DNA from: Stratiolaelaps scimitus
Lineage: Eukaryota > Arthropoda > Arachnida > Mesostigmata > Laelapidae
Length of the DNA: 64,000 nt
Direction: 5' to 3'
NCBI GenBank assembly: GCA_019614645.1
Contig: JABWDB010000005.1
Coordinates: 8,960,001 to 9,024,000, forward strand
Every line of letters begins with the position of its first letter. The first letter of the stretch is position 1. A model generated the notes under the pieces. That model saw nothing but the letters and a program-made list of their open reading frames with translations, searched no databases and was not told the DNA's origin. A program made the position numbers and the translations under genes. This document shows positions 47,039 through 61,779 of this stretch, in pieces.

Positions 47039-50000
47039 GAAAAATAACCGTCTAAACATACAGTATATATATTTAATCACGAAACATGATTACGCTGTAG
47101 CCTCGTTCGATCTCGGCAGAGCCATAGGCACCGATGCGTGAGCAAGCGCAAACGGTTGTTCTGCCGACTCAAATACGGAATAATATCCCTTATCCATCAT
47201 TCCAAGAGCTGAGTGCGGATAGGAAATTTACACAATTGTGACAATTGCGAGTTTTGAAGACAGCGGTTAAGGTGCGAACGAGATCTGACAAGATGTCAAA
47301 GCCTATTCCGTCTTCACGTCACGATGGAGTCATCGAGAAATACATGAAGAAAATCTCGACTCTCAAATCAGCAGGCGGGTTCCTGCTGCGCCGGCTAATA
47401 TGCGCTTAAGGGTCACGCCCCGATTAGAGTTATTGCCTATCAGCTATTTCTATTCATGAGTTGACATTTTACCGCAGGGTCATCATTCACTTTACTAAAA
47501 CAAAAGCTGTCCAGTTTAGCTCAGATTTCGACATAGAACAAGTGTGTGGTACCTGCCTGTCGGTGGCTTGACCTTCGAAATGGCGTAAAACAGCCTGCTC
47601 ATCAGTTTCATCCCAAATGATGTTCCGCGCCGTGTTTGCAAATGAGCCAGGTGGTATTTCGTGATAAGTAGATATCAAACTATGTATCCGTCAAGTACGG
47701 GTACACTTTTTCGCTAGTGGGGCGACAATACGTAGAGGTCGTTACGCCGGGGTGGAGAGCAGAGCGGCCGGCGATCGAATCAGTGAGCAACGTTCGCCGG
47801 TGGCGGGCAATGACTCCAACCTGTCATCTTACGCATTTCACATGATGGCCTCACACTAAAATGAACGACGATGCTTAACTTTGGCTGTGATACGTCGCAA
47901 CAACTCGTAAGCAGACCTAACAGCAATCACTAGCCTAGCTCAAACGGGACATTTCATTAAAGGCCGATTTGTCAGTTTGAGAATTTTTCTCGTCGACGGT
48001 CAGAACAACGGCCTATGTTAACATGAATGTCGAACCTCCCACTGATGTACGAATGGCGTAATGAGCAAGCTGTTCCTGGAGACCCGAAATTGTAGCAGGC
48101 CACATGCCACACTGGTGATCATTTCGTCGACACAGGATCTTATTTTGAACTCATGTGCCTTCTCCTTTCCGCTATCCTTATTATACTTCTCCTTGTCTGC
48201 TGTGGACGTTCAACAGGACCAGCTGGTGAGGTTGAAAGTGCTTGACAGACAGCAACAACCACAACGACGAGTAATTAAACAGGGCTAATTGTAGAACGGT
48301 TGCCATTCCGCCTCTCCATTTAAGAGTTAGGCTTACAGTGCTTGCGTTGTCGTTTATACAGAGGCCATTGCTTTCCAACGAGATGATTTGTCAAGTGATG
48401 CGAGAGAGAGAGAGAGAGTATATTTACGTATACATGTGAGCATATGTTGTCATCAATGGCCAACGTCGCTAACTCGGACACACGATAAGCTGCTCTCGTA
48501 CGCGCAGATATAGCGCATCGCTAATTTGGCGTTCATACCAACGACTTATTCATGCTTCTCGATCAGCTTTCCGGCATTGTGATATGATTAAATTCGCTGA
48601 AGATGTTCATTTTCGTTAATGAGCTTGACCTCGCCAGCGAAGCAGCGATTGGAACCATATTCTATAGAAATAATATGGTATTCGGAACAAGAAAGTTTCG
48701 AGGACAAGATTTAGCGGAGGGCTACCCCCTCCCAGCGTCTCCTGGGCCCATTCTCCTGTTTCAAGTATAAGCGAGCCAGCTGGTGCCTTTAAGTTCGCGT
48801 ATTTCATTGCCTCTGGGTGAGAAGTCACTATATTCGTTACGAATTGTTGGTCGTACCAATGGGTGGTGGTCCTCTGACGGACTTAAAACAGAGCGACGTG
48901 CTCACACGAACGGTCTAAGCCGGGAAGCCCAATTACGAATGATTCCTTCTGACGAGCAACAAATAGCCTTGTCAATTTCTTCTGTTGCTCTCGTACAACG
49001 AGAGATCCCCCTCACCCGAGTCAATCGTTACCCAAATGATCGACATTCAGAACAGGAGCCTGCATTCTACATTGCAGATCAGCACATCCAAACGTTTAAT
49101 AGCATGAAGCCAATAAAGCAGAGTAACGTCTCTGTTCAGAAATACTCTTTGGAGATATATAGCGTATTCCATATTTTCCTTATTTTTGTGGAAATTCCCC
49201 CCTTTGTGTAAGTGCGTGTATAGGCGCATGCATTTCACCCAACTGGACCAACTGTGCTAACATCGAACGAAACTATGACGTTGAAAAGTTGGTTACGTCA
49301 GCAACAGCGTTACGGAGCAAGTGGACTGCTCAATTGCATTTTTAACGCGAGGCCTAAAAATATAGATGTGAACAAGCCACTCCTCCAGTCCACTAAGATT
49401 CGACGATATTATATTTCTTCGACATAAGAGCAGATGCAGTTGAAACGTCTTTACAAAACAGTTGCATTCAGCAGCCAGCTTTAGCCATCCGTTTCGGGAC
49501 ATTACCACGACACAGACCACCCGTCGGCGGAGGACAAGTTACTAAGCTCCCAAGGAAGGGAGCTCCTTCCGAGCGACCACCTGTGCCTTCTTGCCGAGAC
49601 GGCGTGCAGACGCTCTCACACGCCAAGAAGGTTTCTAGCAGAGAGTTGTTCTTTTTTTTTTTGTTACCACCCACCAGCATTCTGAAACGCCCGGGCTCTC
49701 CACTAGCGGGAAGGCTCCTTAACACTTCTCATGCATCGAGAGAGGCGGACGTTTGTCGTCGTTCCAGTCAGCCGGCATAAGCAGCAATAGAACGGCACGA
49801 GCGCCGCCAGCAGTTCTGGCTCAAGTCGTCGTGGCGGCTGTGGTAGGCGCCGATGCTGTCGACAGAGGAACTAACGAATTTTCTCCTCAGCTCGCCACAA
49901 TGAAATGATGGTGATGATGCTAGTGGGCCAAATGTTGACCAAATGCTCCCTTTTGTGTCTCGATATAACCCGAGTGTCTGTGAGCCTGTTCATTGCTATT

Positions 50001-50461
50001 GCTACGTCTACTTCTGCTAGTGGGATTCGAAATGGCCAATGATAATATCATATCATAGATTACGCGATAGCGACGGAGAAGCGAGGGAGAGGGGGCTGTG
50101 GAGGGCACGGCCGCCAATGCCGACGCTACATCGAGCGAGCACCAAATATGAGATCAATCCTCTCGCGGAGGAGGTGACCCCGGAGTGGACGAACAGATCC
50201 GCCCGAGTTCCTTCGCTTCTGTCCAAGGAGACAAAGCTGGCTGCTTGCTCCTGTCCTACTTACGCTAGGTAAGACTACCACCAGCGGCCACTACTGCAGC
50301 TACCACCACCACCACTACTACTACACGTAGAAAGTCGCCAGCGAAAACTACTAACTTGCCTTGGCCCTCTGCTAAGTAGAAATCGTAGGTCCATGGAACG
50401 GGACGGGGATAGTCTACACTCGATGGCCGGAGCCACCGCTGGCGAAATAGTAATAATACTA

Positions 50462-50480
50462 ATATATATATGTATATATA

Positions 50481-50555
<75 letters not shown>
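50462..50555. repeat. Long (TA)n microsatellite
   Basis: About 94 bp of TA repeats with a TG interruption near 50471 and a phase break near 50488. It is the second-longest TA tract in the window and able to form long hairpins. It explains the Tyr/Ile-rich frames at 50393-50788. Confidence 0.95.
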
Positions 50556-50556
<1 letters not shown>

Positions 50557-52195
50557 GGAACGGCGGAACGAGATCCTCGGTCCTCTCGACTTTCTCCCTG
50601 TTCTCTAATATCATACGGCGACGTTTTCGAATATGTTGCCTCGAAATCGCCGAACCCAATAGCGGTGGCGACGGTGGCGACCAGGTAGGCAGATGGGTAT
50701 ATGCAGGTTGGGTATGCCGCGCCAACATTGGAGCGGAGCCGGGACAGGTTCGAGCTGACTTACCGCTGCTGGGGCGCCATGCACTCAAAGCAAACAGATC
50801 GATAACGAGAGAACTATGTCAAGTGTTGGCATCGAATGAAAGGGAAATATATAGATACGTATAAATATGCAGAGACAGGCAGAAATCCAGCTAGGCAGAT
50901 CCACACAGGCAGACAACGAGAGATGGCATGTGGACAAAATAAGGCAGGATTTAATATAATGATAATATTATTTATTATTATTATTATACATTCTTTGAGG
51001 AGAATGATACCTAGCTCGAAACCAATATTAACCATTGATGTTGCCATTATTGTATATACTGTATGGCCGGGCCGACGTCGCTGGAATTTTTAGACAGAGA
51101 TAGATCATGTTTTTAGTACATCTACTTTCTATTGCAAGGTGTCTAAAGGCTTAATGGATTATTGTTTCAATTATATCGTTACCAGCCTTCGTAAGCAATG
51201 ATTGAACATCACACAGCTTAGGCTTAGCATCAGAAATGAAGTCTGGAGGCACCGCCATTTGTCGGTTGATAATTGGGTCAGTTAGCTAACGGGGACGGCA
51301 TCTGTGTATTTTAACTTGGTCACCCTGTATTTTCTTGTTTGACAGCCAATTAGCGCCCGCCGAAAGCGGCCACGGCGGATCTGAGCAATTCAACCGCAGT
51401 CTATTATAACGCAGTCGTCGCTAGGGACACCCTAGGCACGCCCCTCGGAGCCAATCGAATAAACTGCACTAGCCCATATTCGGAAGCAGAGGTAACAAGA
51501 TCATGCTACTGTAGTATTGTTAATCGGGATGATTGAGCAAGTCTCCCCTCCCTCTTCTTCGTAGGAATAAGCAATGATGACGCAACAACAAATGGGAGAC
51601 CAAGGTACCGCTGGTAGGCTCATCGTTACCTCAACGACCTCACTGTCAGGTGAGGCGGACTCAACCCGAGAAAGTGGAAGGTTAAGGCCGTAATTAAGCA
51701 CTATTCATCACCTTCTACTTTTTTTTCTGGCTTTATTCAGGCACCCGGCCATGCTGGGTTTGTCTGGACCTACTCCGACATGTCCACCAATGTCACCGCA
51801 ATGAAATTTCAACCATATCGTAGCGAACGACGACTCTGGGACTGAACGGAACAATCCAATCAAAAACCATCCAATGCTAGACAATGCTAGAATCGGGGTT
51901 GTGCCCCTCATTCGGATCGCATAACTTTCTGTCATATTACACGGGACCCCGAGTAACACGGGACACCACCGTCCCTTCCATCATTGACCGATTAGAATAA
52001 TTTCGACGCCCCACACCGGTGTCGAAATGATGGGAACGGGGCTTGGTGTAGTTTTGGAAACGTTCTCAGAACGGTAACGCTTCCCGAGTGTTGTGGCTTT
52101 GTTGCATTCAACTCGAAAGCTTACTCCTCGCTAATTTCCATGGACGGATAGCTCGAGGACGTGGAACAAGACGTATCGCTCAGCTGTAATGTGAC

Positions 52196-52213
52196 TATAT
52201 ATATATATATATA
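52196..52213. repeat. (TA)n microsatellite
   Basis: About nine TA units. Confidence 0.85.
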
Positions 52214-52694
52214 AAGGCCCAATGCAGACTCGTAAAGGAGCGCGGCCATTGGTGACGATATTGCACTGTCGACGGCGAAACGATTCAAATGATGAAATGA
52301 ATCTGTGGTCCAACCGTCCACTGGTCGATTTCAGTGGCTCCAATCCAAGCGGTGTGCTGGGTGCGAATAAGTCCGCCCTCTAGCTCCACCAGCCGCCGTT
52401 ACTGACTCTGACGCTGCCCACAGCAATCATCGAAATCAGATTGACATCTGATCTCGCTCTGACGTCCCTTCTCGCTGATTCGAAGTGTGAGCAACAGTAA
52501 TTAGCATAAAAACGGTAGAGGCACACGGCTGTGCAAGACTGCTTGTTACTACAGAGCAGGAAATTATCATTATTAATGTTCTCATCCCGCCTTAATCACA
52601 CACAGGTAACTTGTTTGCGGAGAAAGGGGGCGATTACCACATTCAGTTTAACATTTCATGCAAAACAAGCAAAATGTTTTCACACTCAGTAGTC

Positions 52695-52717
52695 ATATAT
52701 ATATATATATATATATA
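52695..52717. repeat. (TA)n microsatellite
   Basis: About eleven TA units. A second TA run follows only 17 bp downstream. Confidence 0.88.
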
Positions 52718-52733
52718 GAGGCAGTGGTGTTAT

Positions 52734-52766
52734 TTATATATATATATATATATACATACATACATA
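52734..52766. repeat. (TA)n followed by (CATA)n
   Basis: About ten TA units end in three to four CATA units. Confidence 0.85.
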
Positions 52767-53114
52767 GGCATGCCGCGAAACCCATACGCGTCCACAGACG
52801 GACTAACCATAAGCGATAACACTCCTAACCAGAATTGAGCTCGGAAAGGAAGTTGCGCTCGAGCAAACTCGAAAAGCAGCCCGCACTAATCTACTCGAAC
52901 AGCGGTTTGGCATGCATAACTTTACTGGCAACACTGGCCGCAACAGAACGCAACCGACGTCGTCTTCGCGCTGAGCAACACAACCTTCGCGGGTGCGGGC
53001 TTGCACGGGGCCTGCATTTCATTAGTGTGACGAGTCGATGCTCTCGATTCATTCTCTGTTGAAAACTCGCACCCAGCCTTCGTTTGATGTATGCCCATCG
53101 CACGAAGTCTCCTC

Positions 53115-53132
53115 GCTCTCTCTCTCTCTCTC
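53115..53132. repeat. (CT)n microsatellite
   Basis: About nine CT units. Reads as Leu/Ser on the plus strand. Confidence 0.85.
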
Positions 53133-54635
53133 TTGTCTATTTTTGATACTGTTGTACTGAGGCATTCAATAATATTTGACCTTAAACGTTCTGCAAGGCG
53201 CGCCACCAGCGTTCAACTTCGATGTCATTCGGGAACAGCCGCCGTTCGCTGTAGCAGAGCTCAGTTCACATGGAGGTTCCATCGTTCGACTGAGTGTTGA
53301 AATCCAACCATTGTTGTCGGCACAACCGCGCCGAAGTTCATTGATGCATCAATCTGCATATTCACTCAGTCTGAAGAACAAATGAGATCTGAGAAAAATC
53401 AATACTAGAAAAAAAAAAGCACAACAGACTGCAAAGAAGTGATTTCTAACATCTAATTGGATCAAAATTGTCGCGACGTAGTAGATCGGACCTCTTCCTA
53501 TGATCGCTCTCGCTCGCCTCCTCAGCGATGGCTTCAACTTCACTGAAAAAATCGACCCTTCGCATTTTTCTCTTCCCGGATACTTGTGACACATCTCGGT
53601 CTCCCGTGCGGGCCTCTAACTAACGATACTAGGGTATCTAATAGAATAAAGATAATAGAGAAGACGAAGAATAAAATCTACCAACGATACTTAGGTGAGA
53701 TATGGAGCTCCCCCGCGTAGTAAATACCCCCAACGCTTTGTCATCGGTCATCAACGACACCTCTTCCCCTGGCTCCCTCAGCGTCGCGGTAGACCGATCA
53801 AAATCCTCATCGATTCGAAATCTTCAGCCCGGTAACGAGTATACGATACAGTACAACTGTCGTTGCGTTCGTCGTATGCATCCCCCGGTTCTCTAATCTC
53901 CGTTTCGCCTACAGTTCGAATCAGGTTAAGTATACACGGTATTGGGCCACGCGAAGGGAAACCATACAAGCATACAATATCATTATTATCGTAGAATATT
54001 ACAATGCAAGCAGTCTGACGTCAGAGTATAGTATCGCGTACAGAGTTTAGACACTGTCGTCCACCGTGTGTCGGCTTCCAACCCCGGTGATCCACAGAAG
54101 CGATACAGTGAATTTTACCTACGAGGTCGGCGCCTTCCACAAAAGCTGATTGTTGCTGCTATCCTTAACCCTAGAGAAGTTCTTAACCCTAACCGGAGCC
54201 GTACTGGCTATGCAACAAAGCGGAGACCCAGACGAGCACGCGAAGCAGACGCGAGCGATGAGTGTAATTAAAAATGTCGTTTGAGCATTTGTGCTATAAT
54301 AATAATATTAATTATTATTAATATTATTATCATAATTAGTTGATTTTTCCCAACGAGTATAGCCATCCATTTTAGCTACATTGCGATACTTCCACATACT
54401 GCATACATTGTAATGTTATTCGATACCGATAAGACTAATATTGTCACAATGTGCGGCCTCCTCAATATTAACGTATATAACAATAATAATAATAATAATA
54501 ATAGTAAAATTAAACTAGAAGTAGTGGAACACTAGAACAAAATAAATCACCGCGGACGCTAGCACCCAGACGATCAACACCACGGCCTATGTTGTATGCA
54601 TGCCGTGTTCTGTTATTGCTCACCGATATACAATG

Positions 54636-54636
<1 letters not shown>

Positions 54637-54680
<44 letters not shown>

Positions 54681-54693
54681 ATATATGTATATA
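54637..54693. repeat. (TA)n microsatellite
   Basis: Two TA runs separated by a one-base phase break near 54670, about 57 bp in all, with a TG variant near the 3' end. Confidence 0.92.
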
Positions 54694-54699
54694 ATTGTT

Positions 54700-55600
54700 G
54701 CACGTACGAACAAAAACAGAGGCCTGTGAACTTTGTCGTCGCCGTTATGGCTCCCCCCGTTCACCTCCTCCTCATCCCGTGTGCGAACTCTCCCTCGCGC
54801 GAACCGTTTCGTTATTCGCCTTCGTAATCCCCTAATGTGGACTACACGGGGACACACACACAAATACGTCTACATGATTCTACATGTAAACAAAACAGAC
54901 GAAGACGATGCCGGCGGCAGCGGCGGCGGCGACGCCGTGGTCGACTACGCTGAAAAAAGCACATGCCTTGTGCCTTGGGACACTGTACGTTGGGACGGAC
55001 ATTGAACTGTGCCGCACATAGTGGTGATGGCGGGCGGCGGCGACAGCAACAGCGTGTGCTTGATGTCTACTAGACTAGTCCAAGTATATATCTGATAGTT
55101 TGGTATATAGCGATCGCATATTGTTTACGATGGCGGCATGGCCACCAATGGCCGCAAACGCCGCCAGCCCGTCGTTAGATGTCTGCGTGAGTTGGCCTCT
55201 GCGTGGAAGCGGGGCGATACGATATAAGTCTTCGCAGTATATTTCATTTCGTTCGTTGCTAGCGCGTGAACAGCAGGAGCGGACAACAACAACAACACCA
55301 TCATCACCATCATGATCATCATCATGCTAATCATCAGCAAGAGCAACCCAAGTCAACGTGGTGCACCAGCAGCCGCGGCAGGGCACAAGGAACTATTGCT
55401 GCTATTAGTACTGTCGTCGTTGTCGTTCTTGCTGGTTCTAGTACGTGCCACTGCAGTTGCTCCCGGCGAAACTGCAGCGACCGGGACATCAACCATCGTA
55501 GATAGGCCAACCGTATGAGGGACAAGGGCATCCACTCTGGGCCCAACGATAGATATTGGCCATAGGCGGATCACATCCGGGACGGAGTGGCATTATTTTT
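54700..55600. other. GC/CpG-rich, triplet-rich block 7
   Basis: A short block with GGC runs (54910-54930, 55030-55042), CAA/CAC/ATC runs (55285-55325) and CAG clusters. Opposing frames at 55266-55574 are Ser/Thr/Val-rich and have no domain. Confidence 0.4.
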
Positions 55601-55646
55601 CAGGAAATCAACCTCACACCACACGCCACGATCGCCACCAAATCTG

Positions 55647-55660
55647 TATATATATATATA
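55647..55660. repeat. (TA)n microsatellite
   Basis: Seven TA units. Confidence 0.75.
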
Positions 55661-55754
55661 GTCATCTTTACTATGTCGCATTTAATATGCTGTTCAATCA
55701 TAGTCGAATCCTAATTGTGGTAACAATAGACAAGGTAACAATAAATTTTAACTC

Positions 55755-55776
55755 ATATATATATATATACATATAT
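55755..55776. repeat. (AT)n microsatellite
   Basis: About ten AT units with one CA variant. Confidence 0.8.
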
Positions 55777-58611
55777 GCAATGTACACCTCAATGTTTTCC
55801 GTTGCAACCAGCATCGTGGTTTTGTCCCAATAAATACTATACGATATATGGATGATTTCGTATTTTTCAGCGCATAGAGCACATGCTTGTTTTCGTCCCA
55901 TAACCTTGGTTTACGTAGCAGTATCTTTAACTATTCTGGCGTTGTCGCCACAAATATACGATTGGAGCCCCTTTCACCTGCGAACTGAAATCCATTTTTG
56001 TCGGTGGTTCACTTTAGTCTACCATTGATACTGGATCGGGTCCGAGATGGAAATCAACGAGGTTAAGCCTTGAATGAAAAATAAAGGGTCCGTCTTACGA
56101 AGCAATGCTAAAGGCAGGTACACCGTGGACGTTAAATGCAATGAAAACCTTTGGTTCGCTCGAGAGCAACTTCGAAACGAGATGAAATATGAACACGATC
56201 GGCCAATCACGTCCTTACAAATAAATAACGAGATATAAATGGAATTCAACTTAATTCTGCTAAAATGGCATAGCAGACTCGGAGGGGCACTGTTTTCCGG
56301 AACATAACGGCAGATGTTACTATTGGTTGTTATTTCATGGTTAATGAGACGTGCCAAGTCATGTTAAAGAGATGCCGCAAATTGGAAAATATCACCTCTG
56401 TACTTGCGTGATTTTAAATAATAGCTTTAATAAAAATCTATTTTTATTTCGACACTGACACGTTCTTCTAAATAGTTCCCATTTCCTTCGCAAGCGTCTC
56501 TTTTTTTTATAACTAGACTACTAGACCTGAAGTAACTACAATATATTGTCCTTACTTCAGGTTGAGTCTCATCGGCGCGATCGTCGCTTGTACACGATAC
56601 AACAAATGAAGACACTCAAACGATTCGGGACGTTTGATTCGCCCAGGTCTCGTCACTAGAGAACTCTCATCTCGCGTAATTAAGCTATTTTTCCTCTGGC
56701 AGGTGAGCACACGGCAAAAACAAGGGAAACGCCCAGTTCAAATTTGAAAACCGCCCAGATAGACATATCATATTTTTGCACTTTCTTTGTTTCTCATTTG
56801 CGATAAGAGCGAAGTGTTTCAGCTGTCGCTAAACAAACATTGTGACTCCAGCGACGTCTCGAGAAAGGGCACTCACACACTACACACACACACACACGCG
56901 CACATGTCGTGTCGATTAGCAATATTGACTCAGTCTGCGAACTTGTTGATTTGCTCATAGAAGTTAAATGTTTAACAAGTTAACTTTTTGTAGAAAATAG
57001 ATTTAAAAAAAATGCTTCTAAACATGAGTTCAATACACGTACGCATGTGCGTCTGTGCGCGGCGTCGGTTGTCAAGGGGTGGACAATGTTAGTAGACGTG
57101 ATGGCTGTGTGGCTTTGCGAACTCCAGTTATGATCGTGTAGAATTATTGTCGTCGCCGAAACCACGTCGTGCACATCGGAACGCTTCAAATTCGTCGATT
57201 ATCGAAATTATTGATAGCATTTAATAGTATCGACAAGTTAATATCTGTTTGTTATTACGGGCATGGTAAAGTGTCCTTCACAACCGATGTGTGACCATCG
57301 GTGGAGTTGAGAGCAGTTCTGGGAATATGGCCCGCGGCTAAATTTGTGCATAGTCGACTATGACTCGGAACACAAACACACACGCACACACATATGATAT
57401 TATTTCCAGTTGAGAATAGCTTGTTTTGTTCATAGATTGGCTCCGACGCCTCGACCTCGACTAACGATTAGTAATCTACGAGTGAATGTAATTACGGGAG
57501 ATGGCTACTAGCTCGAGGTAGCGAGATGGTGGCGACGGTGAGCATCTTGAAAATGTATTAGTGATTTTGGTCATAGCTGGGCAAAGTCGGTCAATCGGCT
57601 CGGATTCTCTCGAAACGGTTACGGAACAGTGGGGTTTCCTGTGGGGAGATAAACGGAGGGCGCATTTGAATCTTGGGGTCCTGCTGCCCCCGATTGTCGG
57701 AGGGCGGCATTTGTCCATGTCGATATCTTTGTACGTTCCTTATGCTGAAGAGTGTCCGGCAATTCCCAGCATTTCCAGAAAACCGAAATTACATAAGGTT
57801 GAAATGTTCAGGAAAATCCACATTTACCCCAAGACGATGGTAACACAATTCGCGCAAAGTAACAATAGTCTCAAATTTGTGTTCCATGATAGCGGACCAA
57901 CGAAGTAAATCTAGCTTTCTGGGCAAGGTCTTCCTTTATAGGAGCTGTTTTTTTGAATCGGCAATAGGGACACGACACTGGCAGCTATAACATCGGCACT
58001 ATAACACGCGTCTGTATAGTACGCCAGAGTGAATTACAGCTGCTGTTTTTTACCTATATCAATGTATGTAAATAAACAAATAAAAAATATAGTGCGAAAA
58101 ACACTAATACACAGCCGAACAGGAAATCGATATCGCGTTTTTTTTCTCTGCCCGATGGCGATTTTTCTACGGAAATGCACAAGTTCAACGCAATAACAAC
58201 AGCAACAGCTTGGCCGGGTGGTGGGGGCCTCAGCACTGGCAGGCTCGACGAATCAACTGTACTGAGTGAGCGGGTATTGAACACATTACGCCTTATTAAC
58301 GTGATGGCTTTCAACTATCAACCACACACGTAGGCGGCACATGGGATTTTGCTGAAAACTCGGGTCAGTACGCGCATTGAGCATCGCATGAATGAGACAC
58401 ATCGGGCTCACAATCGACACCATACGCTCAAACATGACATTCGTTCGTCGACATTCGTGAAAACTTGTTCTTGCAGGTTCTTTTCCTTTTATTATTTATC
58501 TTAAAAAACATGCTACTATCGACCTAAGTATCGGGAGAAGAATTGGAGAAAGATATTTTTGGGTGAGGTTACCTTTGAAAGGGTCAAAGAGTTCGTCTCT
58601 TTCCGAACACA

Positions 58612-58629
58612 CATATATATATATATATA
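58612..58629. repeat. (AT)n microsatellite
   Basis: Nine AT units after an ACAC start. Confidence 0.85.
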
Positions 58630-59859
58630 CGTTATTGCTCTTTCATTTACTACTGCTTGCTTGCACTTCATCCCATAGTTAGCTTAGATAGACGTGTATG
58701 CTTTCGTTGACCTTTCGACGTGGTTATTCTTCCAATTTTTAACCGTAAATGTAAATGAAGCGTTTCGACATTTCATAGCGAGCTCGATATGGGACATGTC
58801 CACGACAATTCGTTGCCAGCTGTGATTGTTTCATGATGGTTTCGGGCCAGTTCCACTGCACCTCTGCCAGTTCAAAAGGGGCACGTCTTCATCGCCTAGT
58901 AGAAACATCAGCAGTTTCTCTTCACTCAGCCTGGTTCTTCTTCGTCAGATTTATAAAGCCCATCATTGGGTTAGGTTCACACGCTGAAATTGACTCATCC
59001 AGCTGACCATCTAGTGAATTCAAAGTTTCCAGGCTGATCTTACTCAGTCAATGTGTACTGAATACACCTGGACGAATGTACATGGGCACTCGCTGACACA
59101 AATAACACCGATGTCGAGAGCCGGCCAGACTCCGATGCATAGAATGAGAATAAAGTACGCTTCATACACACATAAGATTTTGTTTTTCGTCTGTGACAAG
59201 ATAATCATTTCAGCGTGTGAACGGTAATGACATAGGCGTTACGTACATAGCGGTTCCGTAGACATTATTAAATGTTGACCGAGACTCAGCTCGAAGCCGT
59301 TTGGCTTAGATTCGCATCACATAGAGACACATATCAAAATGAATGATCATTGTACCATATAAGCTGGCTATGGATATTGCGCTTTGGATGCTTCTCAGCG
59401 TCGGGTGACGCCGCCGCACTCGTGAAGCGTTATAGCCTTATTTGTCATTAATACTCAGATACACTACATATACATGTTAATAAAACGCATCGGTGTGTGC
59501 ATATTCACAGCTGCTGTTCGATTCCGTTGAAATGGAAATGTCCTTTTAGAATTAAAAAAAACACAAAATAGTAGCTTATTCGCTATGAAATCTGATCACA
59601 TCTTTCCGTTCGATGTTGCTGATATATCGGCGACACCGACCTGTACATCCGCCTCTAGCTTTGATATTGATCTTTATCCGTTGCAGTAATAAAATGCTCG
59701 ACAAAAGTTTTTGCGAACATACTCTAACACCATCTGCACGACCAAGTTGATCGATTCAAGCATACGCTCGCTGGTGTATTTAGTTCGCACGAGATTCACA
59801 TCAACAAAGGCGAGCGAAATAGATTTGCCTTTCAATTGAACGAACACATTCGGCACCTA

Positions 59860-59965
<106 letters not shown>

Positions 59966-61736
59966 TGATTACCGTTTAAATAGTGATGCGACGTCTCGAT
60001 GAAATGTCCTATGCCATTATTGCCCGTACTGTCATATGCAGTCGCCACCATTGATGGGCAGCTCTATGTATTCACTGCCGACGAATCGAGCGTCAGCCAC
60101 CCATGTATTATGTCGCTCCGTTGTTTGATTATTTTTTCTCGTTGCCTTCCGCTGATATTAGAGGCAGAGGACGGCTCGTCTGCTCACATGCTTTTTTGTT
60201 CTGCTTTCTCTATCACTGCAATCGTTCGACTTAATCTTAATTCGGAGGAATCAATTCTAGCATTCTTGGGAGGACGCCTCTTAAGACTCCTTACCCAGCC
60301 ACCCCGCAACATACGAGGCGGAGCCTCACACTATGAACGCGAATGGGAAACGAAAACGCTCGCTGTGATTCAGCCGTAGCCAACAGCCGTATCGTTGTGC
60401 GGATGTATGCGTTCGAGATAAATGCGCAATAGTCGATGGTTGAACTTACTAGGTGAGGCCGGACGATTCCGATTATCTGATGGAGTTGGACCATCCACAT
60501 AGCGAATGTCGGTCTTGCTCTGATGATAATCAACAACTTAGCCTAGGGAATACTAAGTGAAAAGAAATATTATCAGCACAAGTAAAACTTTATCGGCAAA
60601 TGATAAAACCCTGGTCGTTCAGATTATCTACGCTACAAATGATCAATCCTGTTTTTTTTTTGTTGGCGCGGTATCCAAATAACTCGACCCGTGTATGCAT
60701 GCATGCATCACCATGTTGCAAGAACAACCTATAACGTCTACGAGAACAAAATATTGTAACGAAGTCAACTTCTAGTTCACCTCACTTACGCGCGCGGGCT
60801 CAGCTCACCACCAGGGTCCATAAACGGCCACCACGCCATGGTGTGTCTGGCTTGGATACGCATTCTATGGAACATCTCATTCGCCGTATGCATATTAGAA
60901 CCTGAAGCCCGACATGTGGGAACGCTGTAGGCAACTTAGCATCGACACACTGCATCCTAAGTAGAATATCTGGATGCTGTTGTCATGTGGACAATATTTT
61001 CGTAGCGTCGTCTGTCTGTGTTTCTATTAGCTAAATTTTTTGTTCGCTTGCACTGTGCGTACGGCATCAGCCTTTCTGGTTCAGCTGTTGGGTGTGTCGC
61101 CTCCCTCTCTCCATTGTATTATCAGTCCGAGACAGTATGTGCATACACGTACAAAGACCGTCCCCCCCTGGTGGCGCTCATGCATCTCAATGAAGAGCAT
61201 CGGCAGCGGCGGCAACAGCAGCAGCAAGCAGAGACATTGATGAAGGTGAGGAAAACATGGCCAGAGTACATCGATTGCTACCTCTCGCCCTGTACACGGT
61301 TTGAGCGGCGGAAGGACGGCAAAGGTCTTCAGACTTCAGATCTGTAGATGGCCAACTAGTGAGCTTTTTCCGCTGGGGCCGCTATCGGTGCCACAACGAC
61401 TAGACCGAACGAACGGAACTCAAACCACAAACGGCAGCGTCCGCGGCAGCAGCAACAGTAGTAGCAGCAGCAGCAGCGGTGTCAACAGCGCCGTCAGAAA
61501 TCAACGGGAGGCTTGAAACGGACCAAATGAAGATGAAGAAGAGATGGAAGAGAAGGCGGCCTTGCCAGCTTTCTTGGTCAGAGCTCAGAGGGAGGGCAAT
61601 ACACAGGGTGGGGGTCGCGAACGGCCACACGATGGCCTCTCTTCAATTGAATGACGCGGGTTGCTGGCCACCGTCGCTGCCATTGCTGCTACCACCGCCA
61701 CCCAGTAAGAAAAGGCTTTCTAGCAACATACATAGC

Positions 61737-61779
61737 ATATATATATATATGTGTATCTATATATATATATATATATATA
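61737..61779. repeat. (TA)n microsatellite with TG/TC interruptions
   Basis: Two TA runs separated by GTGTATC, about 43 bp in all. Confidence 0.9.

Larger units (their letters stand above)
47060..54700. other. AT-richer DNA with long TA repeats, no gene recognised
   Basis: Unique sequence with several TA microsatellites. The plus frame at 48783-49211 (142 codons) ends in a hydrophobic stretch but has no recognisable motif and no splice context that I trust. A small GC-rich islet lies near 49780-50400. Confidence 0.4.

Noticed and set aside
59674..59856. 60-codon minus frame of balanced composition (…[20 protein letters not shown]…) beginning next to the long TA tract.
   Set aside because: No family recognised. 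The upstream TA tract is a poor polypyrimidine tract for a splice acceptor, and the frame stops after 60 codons.
59999..60379. 126-codon plus frame with AVATIDGQLYVF, reminiscent of a kelch blade.
   Set aside because: Only one blade-like phrase is present, without the diagnostic double Gly and following Tyr/Trp spacing or further repeats.
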